Notes: generated by a model not told the origin, from the letters alone. DNA of 64,000 nucleotides from Watersipora subatra (GCF_963576615.1 NC_088718.1:27396377-27460376), one strand, 5' to 3'; shown: positions 23,601 to 38,600, counted from the stretch's first letter. Made by a program: numbers and translations.

Positions 23601-26600
23601 TGAGCCGAGATGATGGGTTGATGTATCTTATCTACATGTATATAAGAAGCCCAGATGAGTGAATAAAAGCAGAAATAACCAGCAGTCTCTCTACATGTTG
23701 TTCATTGTAATACGCACACATTAATTACATGTAGTCATATATATCTGTAAAATACTGAACTAGAGTTGAACTAGCTGAGCTAAACTAGTTGATGGTCTAG
23801 TTTTTGAGATAATAAAGTCAACATGGCTTGAGAGAGAACAGTAAATGTTTGTATATTTGCCCAGAAGCTTGACACTGTCAGTATTTTTTATGTTCATGTT
23901 GTTTAAATCTGAATATTATATGCATGCTGACAGTTCTGAGTGTCGTGAGAGATCCTCATGTGTAATAAGTATATACACAGTTATTCTTCAATTTGGAAGA
24001 CTGATCAGTGGTGCTGTGGTAGTGTGCTTGACATTAAATCTGATTATTCGTGTTCAATTCCTGTGTGGTGCACTCTCCTTTCCTAACATTCTTAGTTTGT
24101 CTTTGGACAGACGTGGGTCTTTTTGTAGTAAAGATTGTAACCATACCCTTGATATATTTTTATGCTATGTACTCATTTTCAACTAATGAGAATGAGAACT
24201 ATCCCTATTACATTTGACTAGCTTGCTTCAGGGATCGCTAAACATATTATGGAAATGTTTACTTTTCCATATCCATTTCCATAAACATAAATATTTCCAT
24301 AATTTTATGCAAATGGATATGGAAATCTTATTTTAGAAATATGGAAATGTTATGGAAATGGAAACAATATGGAAATGAATTATGGAAATGTTATGGAAAT
24401 GGAAATAATATGGAAATTAATTATGAAAATGTTATGGAAATGGAAATAATATGGAAATGAATTATGAAAATGCTATGGAAATGGAAATAATATGAAAATG
24501 GATTATGGAAATGTTATGGAAATGAAAATAATATAGAAATGAATTATGGAAATTTTGTGGAAATGGACATAATATGAAAATGAATTATGGAAATGTTGTG
24601 GAAGTGAAAATAATATGGAAATGAATTATGGAAATATTATAGAAATGGAAATAATATGGAAATGGATTATGGAAATTTTATGGAAATGGAAATAATATGA
24701 AAATGAATTATGAAAATGTTATGGAAATGGAAATTGTGACATACACGTAATCCCTGGCTTGCTTGCTAGCTGTTTAATATTATAGTGCTGCCTTAATATT
24801 CGCATCGTGCTGTTAACCCTTTCGCTGAGTAATAATCTCACAAAAACGTCCAAAAGTCGTGTATTTTTTGTTGATAGTTCAATAAATTTGATATTCTATG
24901 AACATATTTGGCTTGAGCTGATATTTACTGAATGTTTTGAATGTGATGCTTTCTATTAAAGTAAGTTACTTTGTTTGAAACTTTTCACAAACCCTTGTTC
25001 AGACACAGTCTAATAATTGTAATTCATCACTCAACTGTTGCATTTTCCGATAAATTCAGTTTGGACTGTAGTTGCAGAACTCCAACGTTTGCACGTGTTT
25101 ACTCGTAATACTTATTAGATTCTGCTATTGTAAGCTTCTACAATTACTTTCATTTTACTTACTTTGTTCATTAGGATGTAAGAGGTGATCAAATTATTTT
25201 AATGGTGGAGTATGAGCAGGTGGTGTGAAGTTGGACCCTGAGTGAGAGAAAAAAAGTAGAGCGATGAAATCTTGTCATCGTCTAAGTCGGTAACATTTAT
25301 GTTACAGTAAGCCTGCGTGATTATACATGTATATATGCTTTCTCTGATCCCTCAGTAGTTGTAATTAGTGTATTAGAGCTAGTAGCATAAGTGTTGCTAG
25401 TATTTAAGTTGCTATTACGAGGCACTTTACTAGTATTCACAAAACAGCACAACATGGATATAGCATTATTATCGTTCAGGCTACCATAACCATGACATTT
25501 CTCTATATATTCAATGTTTTTAGAGTTAAAATCACTACTATCATGTGAATTATTATTGTATTAATTAGTCAAGTAATCACTGACCACCGCAGGATCAAAT
25601 ATAAGTTTTATTCTTTCGTTTTGAAAGCCGAATCATTTGTTGACTGGTTTTTCAATATTACATTTTTGTCTTGGAATCACGATTTCATATTTGTTTACCT
25701 TGTAGCAAAAAGAAATGCCCTTCAGATAATCATTTCATATCATAATTTATAGATATATATTTTAACAACAATATTTTAAGCTTTACAGCGTACATTTGCT
25801 TTTTTATTGTTACCAGGCAACGGCTTTGTAAACTTCTATGGAAAACGCCGCTTATGTCCTTTCCCCACTTATTCGATAAATGATGTTTATGTCGTTTTCC
25901 TAGTGAAAGGGTTAAGTCATATATCTAGGCAGTCACTGGGCATTCAATGACAAAAAATCATACTAACAAAAAATATTTTCATAAAATATTGATCTATATG
26001 TAATATATTGGTATGAAAGGATAATGGCAATAAAATCGATTCATGTCGCAGAACAACTTTTTTATAGTAATAGATGGTCAAGTGGTTAGTTTTACGGCCT
26101 TAGTAACACAGACTGTGAGGTACAGTAAAAAGGGAGTTTCTAAAACCTGTCACTACAGCATACACTTACAGGGCTAAGCTGCGACTGGACAGTTTCGACT
26201 ACCCTTGATGGTGAGCTTAGACGAAATTTTAGTAGATTCTGACAGAAAGTATCATAATATTTTCTAGCGTTTGTGATTGTTTTTAAGGTTTGCAGTAGTG
26301 TGGCTGTCAGGATGTTTTAAGATCAAAATCGACCAAATTTGATCACAGCTTAAACGCTCAGATTCAAGCAAAAGTGTGATTATGATGTTTATAATTGCAA
26401 AGAGGCCAACTAAATGGAGACACATAACGCTGTAACTTGAATAGCTGATATCAATAACTTTGATATCAGGCAGAAGGAAAGAGCCTGCCAGTTGCTGGAA
26501 AACAGCCACCAATGGCAGGTGCTGGCCCTCTATACTGCCAGCCTGATATGGACCCAGAGAGTGAGAAGAAACGATCTAGCCTTTGCCGAGTCCGAGGTGC

Positions 26601-29600
26601 AGCGGCTAGAGTTTGGAACACAACGGCACCGGCTCTGGTCTCAATCACTCTTGCCTCCCAGTACTGAGTGGACAGCTCTCAGGACCTCGGCTGGAGGAGG
26701 AGAGTGTGCTGGCAAAACGACGAGGCCAGGGCCGATTTTTTAACCAATCCAAGGACCCACCACAAAGTCGGGACGAGTTTCATCACAGCAGAAGACTTAG
26801 TCGTAGGTGAGCTAGCTCGCCCTATCAAGATGGCTAAATAAAGGACTGTTGAGCCGAGATGATAAATTGATGTATCGTATCTACATAAACCTTGATGATC
26901 TTATCTACATGTATATAAAAAGAACAGATGAGGGAAGAAAAGCAGAAATAACCGGCAGTTTCTCTACACGTTTTTCATTGTAATACGCACACATTGATCT
27001 CATGTACTCATACATATCTGCAAAATACTGAACTAGAGTTGAACTAGCTGAGCTGAACCAGCTGATGGTCTAGTTTTTGAGATAATAAAGTTAACCCTTT
27101 CGCTTGGTAATAATCTCCCAAAAATGTCCAAAAGTCGTGTATTTTTTGTTGATAGTTCAATAAATTTGGATTCTATGAACATACAGGGCTTGAGCTGATT
27201 TTTACTGAATGTTTTGGATGTGATGCTTTCTATAAAAGTAAGTTACTTTGTTTGAAACTTTTCACAAACCCTTGTTCAGACACAGTCTAATAATTGTAAT
27301 TCATCACTCAGCTGTTGCACTTTCCCATAAATGCAGTTTGGACTGTAGTTGCAGAACTGCAATCCTTGCACGTGTATACTCGTAATACTTGTTAGATTTT
27401 GCTACTGTAAGCTTCTACAATTACTTTCACCTTGTTCATTAGGATGTAAGAAGTGACCAAGTTGTTTTAATTGTGGAGTATGAGCAGGTGGTGTGAAGTT
27501 GAGCCCTGAGTGAGAGAAAAAAAAGTAGAGCGATGAAGGCTTGTCATCACCCAAGTCAGTAATATTTATGTTTCAGTACGCCTGCGTGATTATACATGTA
27601 TATGCTTTCTCTGATCCCTCAGTAGTTGTAACAGGTGTATTAGAGCTAGTAGCACAGTGTTGCTAGTATTGAAGTTGCTATTACGAGGCACTTTTCTAGT
27701 ATTCACACCAACAGCACAAAATGGATATAGCATTATTATCGTTCAGGCTACCATATCCATGACATTTCTCTATATATTCGGCGTTTTTAGAGTTGACATC
27801 ATTACTATAATGTAATTTTTTATTGTATTAGTCAGTCAAGCAATCACTGACCACTACAGGATCAAATAATAGTTTTATTCATACGTTTCGAAAGCCGAAT
27901 CATTTGCTGACTGGTTTTTCGATTTAACATTTTTGTCACGGAATCGCGGTTTCATATTTGTTTGTCTTGTACCAAAAGGAAATGCTCTTCAAATAGTCGT
28001 TTCATATCATAATTCATAGATATATATCTTAACAAAAATATTTTAAGCTTAACAGCGTAAATTTGCTTTTTTATTGTTACTAGGCAATGGTTTTGTAAAC
28101 TTCTATGGAAAACGCCGCTTATGTCCTTTCCCCACTTATTCGATAAAGGATGTTTATGTCGTTTTCCTAGTGAAAGGGTTAAGTCATATATCCAGGCAGT
28201 CACTGCGCATTCAATGACAAAAAATTGTACTAACAAAAAATGTTTTCATAAAAAATTGATCTAAATGTAATATATTGGTATGAAAGGATAATGGCAATAA
28301 AATCGATTCATGTCACAGAACAACTTTTTTATAGTAATAGATGGTCAAGGGGTTAGTTTTACGGCCTTAGTAACATAGACTGTGAGGTACAGTAAAAAGG
28401 GAGTTTCTAAAACCTGTCACTACAGCATACACTTACAGGGCTAAGCTGCGACTGGACAGTTTCAACTACCCTTAATGATGAGCTTAGACGAAATTTTAGT
28501 AGATTCTGACAGAAAGTATCATAATATTTTCTAGCGTTTGTGATTGTTTTTAAGGTTTGCAGTAGTGTGGCTGTCAGGATGTTTTAAGATCAAAATCGAC
28601 CAAATTTGATCACAGCTTAAACGCTCAGATTCAAGCAAAAGTGTGATTATGATGTTTATAATTGCAAAGAGGCCAACTAAATGGAGACACATAACGCTGT
28701 AACTTGAATAGCTGATATCAATAATGATAGAGACAGGCAACCACGCGACTAGTGACATCATTTCAGCACGTATTTTTATGAGATTTTTAACCACGATCAA
28801 CTTTTGTCAATTTTAGTTTTGAAACATCTTGGCAGTCAGATCACTTCAAACACAAAAAACAACCGCAAATGATAAAAAGATTCCAGTACTTTCTGATAAA
28901 AAATCTACTAAAATATTATCATGTAAGTTTATGATCATGTTTATTAAGTGTAAGTTCATCTTTAATAGGATCAAACTTTGACCATAAGGTACATAAGGAC
29001 CATAAGGTACATAAGGACCATAAGGTACATAAGGACCATAAGGTACATAAGGACCATAAGGTACATAAGGACCATAAGGTACATAAGGACCATAAGGTAC
29101 ATAAGGACCATAAGGTACATAAGGACCATAAGGTACATAAGGACCATAAGGTACATAAGGACCATAAGGTACATAAGGACCATAAGGTACATAAGGACCA
29201 TAAGGTACATAAGGACCATAAGGTACATAAGGACCATAAGGTACATAAGGACCATAAGGTACATAAGGACCATAAGGTACATAAGGACCATAAGGTACAT
29301 AAGGACCATAAGGTACATAAGGAAGTGAGCATTGAAGAGAAGAGCTTGAATGAGATGAACTCGTAATAGATCACCTCTACCAAATTCCTCACTGCCTCTG
29401 CGTCAAATGACTCAGACCCTCTACTCAGACCCTTAGAGCAGCACTTCCCTATTCATTCTCATCACCTCACCCTCTACTATTGACGAGAGCAATTTCCATT
29501 GCTTTGAATGAAACAAAAATGCTCAAAACGTAATGAAAAACAGACATATTAGAAAGTAACACATTATTATATTCCAATAACACATATTATGTACCAAATA

Positions 29601-32600
29601 ATGTGTTATTGGGAGGTCATCCTAAAAAGTTGGGGTTTGGGGTTCGATGTTTGATCGATTAAATGTTTTCTCACAAGCAGCAACATATAAAAAGCAACCC
29701 CCTTTATGATCTTTGAATTTTCTGCTGCTTCCCTGTTAAAATCTGATTGAAACATGGTTCCTTGTAGATAAGTGAAATAACCAGATCCTTCTCAGGTTTG
29801 ATTGGGTTACAATATTTGTTTTGGATATATAACTAAGAAAAGTTGATTTTTCATTTGGAGTAGTGTGCACTATGTAAGGGCGACAAATTTTTTTTAGATG
29901 AATATTGAAATTTCTAGGCTTTTATATCGCTAGCAAGAGACTCAAGCACCAATAACTATTCTATATCATAAAGGAGTGAGGGAAACTGTTCTTTTTATAT
30001 ATCATAGTACTTGCCTATCAACTACCCACACACTAAAATTGGTAACCATTACTTACAAACTGGAAAAGCGCTTGCCTATATATGACCTGTGCTCCGACAT
30101 GTGTTGGCTTTAACATCCTAGGTGCCAAGTACCAACTTGTGGTAGAATGAACAACCATTCATGAAAACAGAAAGAGAAATGTGATACAGTTTTCCAGTGC
30201 TTTAGGTGCATAATGTCAACCCTAATGGGTGACATTCATCAAGAGGTCAATAACCTATATTCAAAGACTAAGCTAGAGATCAATGGCTAAAATATAACAT
30301 GTGTGAGCATCGATTGTTGCATCTACAAAGGATATGCGCTTTCACTTTTACTTCTTTGCGTATGTCTCAATCCCAATAAACATCACGAGCACCCAATAGG
30401 GCTTCCTTACTCGTTTTCGTTGACAAACCTCCCACAATTTCACACCCTCTTGTTTAGAAGGGAACAAGAAGGCTCAAAACATAATAAAAACAGGCATTCG
30501 GAATATATGAAAACGTCATTCTAAGAAGAGTCTAAGGTTGTCACACGGCAGCGACATGTTGTCACACGGCAGCGACATATAAAACAACTTACTTTATAGT
30601 TGTTGACTCTTTCCTGCCTCTTTTTCCCTGTTATTTGATCAAAACGCAGTTCCTCGTCGTAGAGTGAAATGCACAGATCATTTTCAGGATTGGCGTTACG
30701 ATATTTATTTTGGATATATAGAAGAGATGAGAATACCGAGTCACATAACCAAGTTGTTGTGACAACAAATACACATTCTACGAGCACCCAAGTCGAGAAG
30801 CCCAGAACTATGAGCATGATTTCAACAGTGATACCAAAATTTATCATATTTCTACATACATGGATAAAATCAAGTTGACAAAAAGTAAATGATACATGTA
30901 TATACTTAATAATTAATTCTACGGAAGTTTTCAAAAATGAATGTGTTCAACTCGTTCAAGTACTTGTGAAATAGTTTATGTTTCATAGCAACCATAATTA
31001 TGAATTTTTAGTCGTAGCTACAAACAAGAAGCCAACTGTAAACTGTAAAAAAAACTGTAGCATCCTCCTTTACTGCTTTACAAGAATTAAAACCACCGAG
31101 TGTTTTACAATAAAACAAATATATATTTCAAGAATATATATGAATACATGTAATTCCGTGTGCGCCTACAACAGAACAACATGCAAGAGATCTCTGCTCT
31201 CCCGACTCATTCAGCCTCCTTATATATCATCTCGTTTCTAGCCGGCTCCACCCCATCGGTCTCTCGGTCTTCCGTCGGTCTCGGCATTCTCTCTCGGTCG
31301 ATTGTGCTCTCATCGACGACCGTGTCTCTTGCCTAGCTGGGGCTTGGCCCTGTCAACTTTCCGCCACAAATATGAAAGAAAAGCAGCGTGTAGGTTTACA
31401 ATGCTTTTTACTACAATAAGCTTATATTATTGTGATAAGCAGAGATTAGCGTGTTCATAGAATGTAAGGGTTGCTTTCATCTAATGCATGCCTGCACATT
31501 TACAACGCTTTATTCTATATAGAACTATTTACAGTGTTCTCTATTCTCACACAGACCTGCTCACAGGCAGCCTTTTCCTTATAAAAATTAACACAAAGTA
31601 TAATTTCTCCCTACACAGACCTGTCAACAATCTACCTTTTTTCTTACATAGATTTGCTCGAAGTGCTTTGTGTTTTTGTACAGAACTAATCAGTGTTCTT
31701 TATTTTTGTAAATACCTGTCAGCAGTATGTTTTTTAAACAGATCTGCTTTTCATATTTCTTTACCTATACAGACCTTTCCACATCGTATTCTTTTCTTAA
31801 ACAGGTTTGCCGACAGTATTCATTTAACCTAAACAGACCTGTTCACAGAGTCCTATTTCCTTACACCTACCTGCAATGTCCTTGTTTTTCATACAGTTCT
31901 ACTCACTGTATCTCCCATTTTTCTGCCGACCTGATCGCGGTGTCCACTTTCTCTAACCTAGTGTCCATTCTCCTAATACATACCCGTCGACAGTGTATTC
32001 TTTCCTTACACAAATTTGCTCACAGCACTTTTTTCTTTGCACAGACGTAGTCAATAGTCTCTATTTTTACACAGATCTTTCAGCAGTTTTTTACACATAT
32101 CTGCCCATAGTGTTATTTTTACCTAAACGAACCTGCTTACAGTATTGTTTTTCTTTGCACAAACCTGTCCACAGTGTTTTTCATTCTTATGTAGACCTGC
32201 CAATAGTATGTACTTTTTTAAACAGGTCTGCTCACAGAGAATCAATGCCGTGCCCGAGGCTTTAAAAGGAAAAGGTCTCAGGCTTCAAAGGAGAGTGTTA
32301 AAAACTCAGATGACCTCTCAGACAGCAACTGTTCAGAAGAGTCTAAATCCTCTTCGTACTCCTCAAGCAGCCCCAACCCAGTCTCCAGTCCCACTAATAT
32401 TGAATTTAACTGGCCTATGGAGAGCAGCAGTGCAGGTATGTAAATAGTAGGTAAAGTGTCAGTTGCATGTACATGTAGTTCATCTCTTAAGCAATGTCTG
32501 CTAGCATTAATATTCAGCGGTGTCAGTGGTATGAACTATCAGTCAGTCAGATGTGATAGTGTCGTGAATAATTACGGTCAAACATAGACTTACAATTACC

Positions 32601-35600
32601 TCTGTGGACAGATCTTTGACACGCAGTCTAAACTTTCAACAAATATTTCTCATGATGTAAAAAGCTTTTGATTCCATATATTGTGCTCAGACTCTCTGGC
32701 TTATCTAGTCAGGAACGTATAACAATATATTTCATTCACTGATAAGTTTACCAAATAAATGTGATTTTTATTTGCGCTTGACTGAATCAAATTGAGTACG
32801 GCCAAAACCTTTTGGTTAAAGTTTTCAGGCTACATTCAGCTCTGCTGCTGTCTCTAGTCTACAGTGCTGCCACTCTTTAAGACAATACTACTGTTTGAGT
32901 AATTTACAATTGGTTAATCCATAGATATATAACTGGTAATGGCGCTAATGCGAGCCCATCATTCATTTATTCATTCACTAACTATGGTAACGCATACCCT
33001 TCGAGGTTGACAAAAATTATGATTTCTTTTTTAAAAAATCCAAATTTTTCAACTTATTCCTTTCCTAAACACAGTGACTTAAAACTGATTTCAGTCAAAG
33101 AAATCTAATTTTTTCGACTGAAATAAATTTCATTCATGTTTAATATTTTTCAATTTTTTGATCTGCTTTATGATCAATTATGCTCATGCAAATTTGCCTT
33201 TGTATTAAAAAGTTTGCCGTTATTACAAGGTTATCGTAAAGTTTGCCTGCGTATTACATTAATATGAAAATGCTGGTGAACCTACGCTTCAGTATTAGTG
33301 AGTAACATGCTTTAATTTGACAACCAACTAAATTTTTTGCATTTACCAGACATATAAATTATAATGTGCAAACTACAGAAAAGTTAGTGGAGTAAAGATA
33401 GAAGTCTCACCCTGAGTATAAATAAAGGTCAAAAACATAAAAGGCACTAAGAAATATTTAAGCACAATCTCTCTGAGTGCGATAGATGCGGTTGATCAAT
33501 GCAAAATTTAAAAAAAAACTGGCTTGCCGGTTTTTTTTAGTAGCTAGCTGGTTTCTGACTTTGAATGAAACCAAAGTTGAAGAATACTCTTTCAATGCTT
33601 GCACTTCTCCTGATTGCAGTAAAGATTTTGATGTACCAATTTTATTAATTAAACCATAACTGCCACATACAACTTTTATCGTATTTTCTAGGTAAATCAG
33701 ACCCACTGATTCCGATTTTGTGCTCAAAATAAAGATTGGTCTACTAACATTCACAGTCATGATGGCTTTTTTACAGTATTTTAATTTCGGTCTCGAAAAC
33801 AACACGATCGGCACAACAAGCTTCGCTCATAAATATGTGACGTATTCTAGCTTTTAAGGAACAAAAGTTAGGGATGTTTATTCCAATTTAGAATGATGGA
33901 GATGGGTGTCTTAAAACCCATTATTATTTAAATCCATCTTGTAAAATAATCTCAGTTTTTTATGAAAGATAGATAAACTATTTAAAATTTCTCGTAGCTT
34001 GTTACATGATGTTTACTAGGCTGAAAGTTGAGAAAAAAAGAGCTCAAAAAGTGTGGTAACAATGCTAGCTTGTTATAAAATCGCTAAAGTGATTTGAGAA
34101 TTTCAAAAATTAACAACTTTCACAATTTATGAAAATCAATGAAACTTGATCGTGGTTAAAACGCTCAAAGAAAAATACGCTTGAAATGATGTCACTAGCT
34201 GTTATCACCGTGATAGTTGATATCCGCTATTGTATTCAAGTTGCAGCATTGTGCGTCTCTATTTTGTTGGTCTTTTTGCAACTATAGACAAAATAATCAC
34301 ACTTCTACTTGATCTGAGCATTTTAACCGCAATCAAGTTTTGTCATATTTAAAACATTTTTGCAGTCAGACTGATTCGAGCAACAAAAACAATCGCAAAT
34401 GATAAAAAAATTTGATATTCTGATAAGATCATCTAAAGTGTTGTGCAAGTTGATCTTTTATCATACCAAATAAGGACCAGACCTGAAATGCTGTGAGTTC
34501 TACACCAGCATTTCAAGTTCCACAAGTTCCACAAGATTATCAAACTCTTTATTACTAGCCTTGACCTTGCTGCCATTTGTGTTTGACAGCGCTCAACAGA
34601 ATCGGGATATACATTGCCAGCAATGTTGTTCCCTGTTCAAACCCTTTTGTACAGTTTCAAAATGATAAATAAGCTATAACTAACTACATGTATAACGGGA
34701 AACTTTATTTTTCAGATCAAGCAGACGCCAACCAAAAGTTGGGCTCTGATCGTGAAAACAAGAAACTTCCGGCAGAGTTTAAAGGTTTGATAGAAGATGT
34801 TCAGTTGTCACAGAGAAAGTGTGAGGAAGCAGCTCTAGCAGAGTTGAACTCTGTTCTGAATACTGACTTGGTTAGTAACACATGCGTATGGGGCAACTAG
34901 AGAGACTTGTTACCTACCTTTTTGTCCCCGCATGTATGCCGATTCTAAAACGTAAATTTTTTTACCAAACTAAGGGGTTCGTCTAGACATTGTACAAACA
35001 TAATTAGCGTTGGGCATATGCCTATTTAAAATGAAGGATGATTGAACTTTCTTTGAGAATCTACTAAGAATGCACTTTCACAAGTTTCGTTTAAAATCTA
35101 TTGATGATGTAAGGTTATTAGTCTAGACAGATGAACATTTCACCACTTCTACCATTGTCAGTTGCATTAAATAATAACTCATACTATCTCTTGTCTTTTC
35201 CAGAGTGACCTCAAGGATTACAAAGCTGATGAAATGGGTCAGCTGCTTTACATGCGGAGGGTGCAGCACACAGTACTCACTGCTCAACACATTGTCAACT
35301 TCGCTAAACAGCTGATTATGTTTAATGACTTCTCTCAAGAGGATCAGACGGTTCTTCTGAAGGTTGGAATACGTAAAACATTTTTCTCTTAGTACATGTT
35401 ATATCAGTACATGTCATATCAGTACATTTCATATCAGTACATGTCATATCAGGACATGTCATATCAGTACATGTCATATGAATACATGTCATTTCGGTAC
35501 ATGTCATATCAGCACATGTCATATCGGTACATGTCATATCAGTACATTTTATATCAGTACATGTCATTTCGGTACATGTCATATCAGTACACTTTATAAA

Positions 35601-38600
35601 AGCACATGTTATGCTAGTATATTTCATGTCATTATGCATCCATAGTAGGATATGTATATATGTATTGATCATGTTACATAAGAAACCTGTTTGGTATGTC
35701 AGCCTAGTGTCACATATAACAAACCTATGCCAAATCACAAGATAATGTCATCATCAAGTCTTGCGATTTAAATCACATGACGTGCTCCATCCGCATGTAC
35801 GAGCATTAATATGTTCTGTTCTTAAAACATTAGGTGACAACAAGTGGCAGGAGGTATTTGTATGCAATAGCCTAAGAAATCTTTTGATATCTGCAATAGC
35901 ATATTATGGTGAGTTTTGTAATGATAAAAAGAATTTTAGGTAATATCTTGTTTAGTCCTTCATAAGATCTGCTATTTGTGTTGAGTATAAGTCTGCTAAT
36001 TGCGAGTATCCATATTTGCTGAATAGAAGTGTATTTCAATAATTCATAAAAATGTCCGTAATAGATAACACACAGAAAAATTCATAAGCAATTGTGACGT
36101 AATTAACTTTAATCCCAGGATTGGATGTTTTACCAGACAAGCTTTTGACCTCCTGTTAATTGCAGGCAGTTGTAGGCTGATGTTTCTTAGCTAAGTGAGA
36201 AGTTTTTATATTAAAACAAGTCTGAATGTTTGACTGTGTTATTCTTAGTTGGGCCTTTCTGAAAATGCAAAACTCGCTCATACATATACAAAAATACACA
36301 AAAATATAGCAATACTAGCAAAATTCTCGGCGTTATACGGGTAATGTATGTATGTAAAGTTTTTGCATAGAATATCTATTTTTAATCAATATAGGCAACA
36401 TTTACTATTCTAACTTTTAAATGAAGGTATTCGTCTATTTCTGTGTGTGTCCGGTCAATGCATAATTCAAATATTCGAAAGCCCGAGGCACAGCTAAAAC
36501 AGATTGTTGAAAAACATTTTTTACTTTTCATGCTACACATTTGCTCAAGGTTTAAAATAAATTTTAAACAGTGGGAGGTTATGTAGTTGCCATTGGCTAA
36601 GAATAAAATTGAATTAAATATACATTGAAAGTGTGCACTTCCTTAACCTTAGCATAAAATTAATGTAATCTTGGACTGTAAACCAAATGTAAATGATAAG
36701 AAAAAAGGGAAAATTTGTAGGTACAAACCAATAATACCGCCGTTATTGTACAGTCATTGAATTAGGTTAATTTTAAAGTTTAAATTCAACTTAAAGTCAA
36801 GTTTAAGTGCAATTTAAACTTAAAGTTAAGTTTAAATATTAACTTTAAACTTAACTTGAAGTCAAGTTTAAGTTAAGAACTGATTAGGCAATTTACACGT
36901 ATTTCACTGTTCATATACCGTAAAATCCCTGTGATGTGAATGTTCTCAGAACACACTACTAAAGGCTGGTTCACCCTATATCCCCGTATGTCGGCGTTTT
37001 CCTTTCGGCATTCATCGTCGATTATGTGAACCATAAACCGATAGCATCGACAAAGCAACACGTCGGAAAAGTTTGCAGTTGTCAAACTTTCCTGATGTTT
37101 TTCCAAGCATTGCTGACTGCCTTTCTAATGTGAACCATTTCGACAATACTAATTCACGGTCATGGATGGCGTAATTTATTCATTTCTGTTTATAGTAGTT
37201 GCTGCGGGACTAGTATTTGATTAAAGCACACAAACACATAGACGTTTCTTCGTGAAAATTTAAAAAGAAAATTGAGAGCACAACTTCAGAGAGTATTTGT
37301 TGATGCAAACGTGGATGGGTTTGTGATAATGTGAACATTATTATCATCGACTATCACCAAAGTATTGTGTCATCAACACCAAGATAAGTCGATTATAGTG
37401 TGAACCGGCCTTGAGATTGTAGGAGCATCTACTGTACTTGGTAGATCTTTAACAACATTTTGCTATTTTACTGTCTTGTAGAACAACATCGCTCAGCTGC
37501 TTACACTAAAAATGGCCAGGCAGTTTGACTCAAGTACCGGTACGATTAGAATTGCCAAAAAATGTAAATATACAGAGGAGTCTTTGAGAGACGCTGGTCT
37601 TGGTAACTCAACTATCAGTATTTTCTGTTTCTGCAAAGGAATGGCTGACATAAAGACAGATGATGTGGAATATGCATTGCTGGCATGTATTTGCTTATAC
37701 TCAGGTATACTTTCAAGCATGTTCATTCCATACAGAATCCCAAACACATACAGTAATACCTTGCTACTTCGTGGTTCAGTACATTAGGGGATTAAACGAT
37801 ATGCGTTAAAAAATAAGAATATATAGAAAAGGCAAAAACAAAAACAAAATTAAAATTATAAAATACAAAGTTTCACTCATATTCTGACCCAGTGAGATCA
37901 CTCTGTAAGCATTCGTGTGCAAGCAACTATCACAGTTCGCTTTTTTCCTGTGACTTTTTTTGGAGAGCAGAAGCATAAATTGTTCATGACACATCTTGAA
38001 CACTCATGACTCTCATTATAACAACAGAGAGTTATAATGTTATCGCCTCTCACAAGCTTACAAACATGTGACTTCCTTCTCACAACAAACCCAGTTAATC
38101 TAAAGCAGAACTGTTCTGATCAGATTAAGTTCAAACTATTAGGTTCTGCAAAAGGGCAATATCCGGCTTAAAATACTAGAACTTAAGTTGAAATATAAAC
38201 TAAGACGACAAAAAACATTAAATTGATTTACTTATCGTAATCTATATATATAAATCTCAAAGTCTGTGTGTCCTTCGGATTGTCCAGTTATAGCTATTAA
38301 AATGTTGGAAAGAGGAATCCATATCACAGAAGATTTGGTCTCGGAACCTTCCATTCACCAGGCAAATACCTTACCAATTTAGCTACACGAGATTGATTAA
38401 TCCATTGGGCGATATATGTGGCTATGTCAGTGAAAATATGCTACCGCTCTCCGTTATGGCGCAACCTAATTTTATGCTGGCTCTTACAGCTCTTATTAGT
38501 AAGCTTACCCAAATTAGCCATTAGCATTGTGCCAGGCTAATGGTAAGTTGCAAACAACTACGTTACCTCTCCCTGTTTATAAACTAAATATTAATACTCG

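Noticed and set aside
26264..28800. Repeated minus-strand peptide in two places (26.3 and 28.6 kb)
   Set aside because: It comes from the foldback element duplicated at both sites; the other family members break the frame.
28971..29328. Three overlapping 115-157-codon frames through the 18-bp array
   Set aside because: They are pure translation of an 18-bp repeat without stops on both strands; no start context, splice signal or non-repeat domain.
33458..33814. 118-codon minus-strand frame in receptor intron 3
   Set aside because: No domain, no splice partner, ordinary AT-rich composition; length is within chance for this much sequence.
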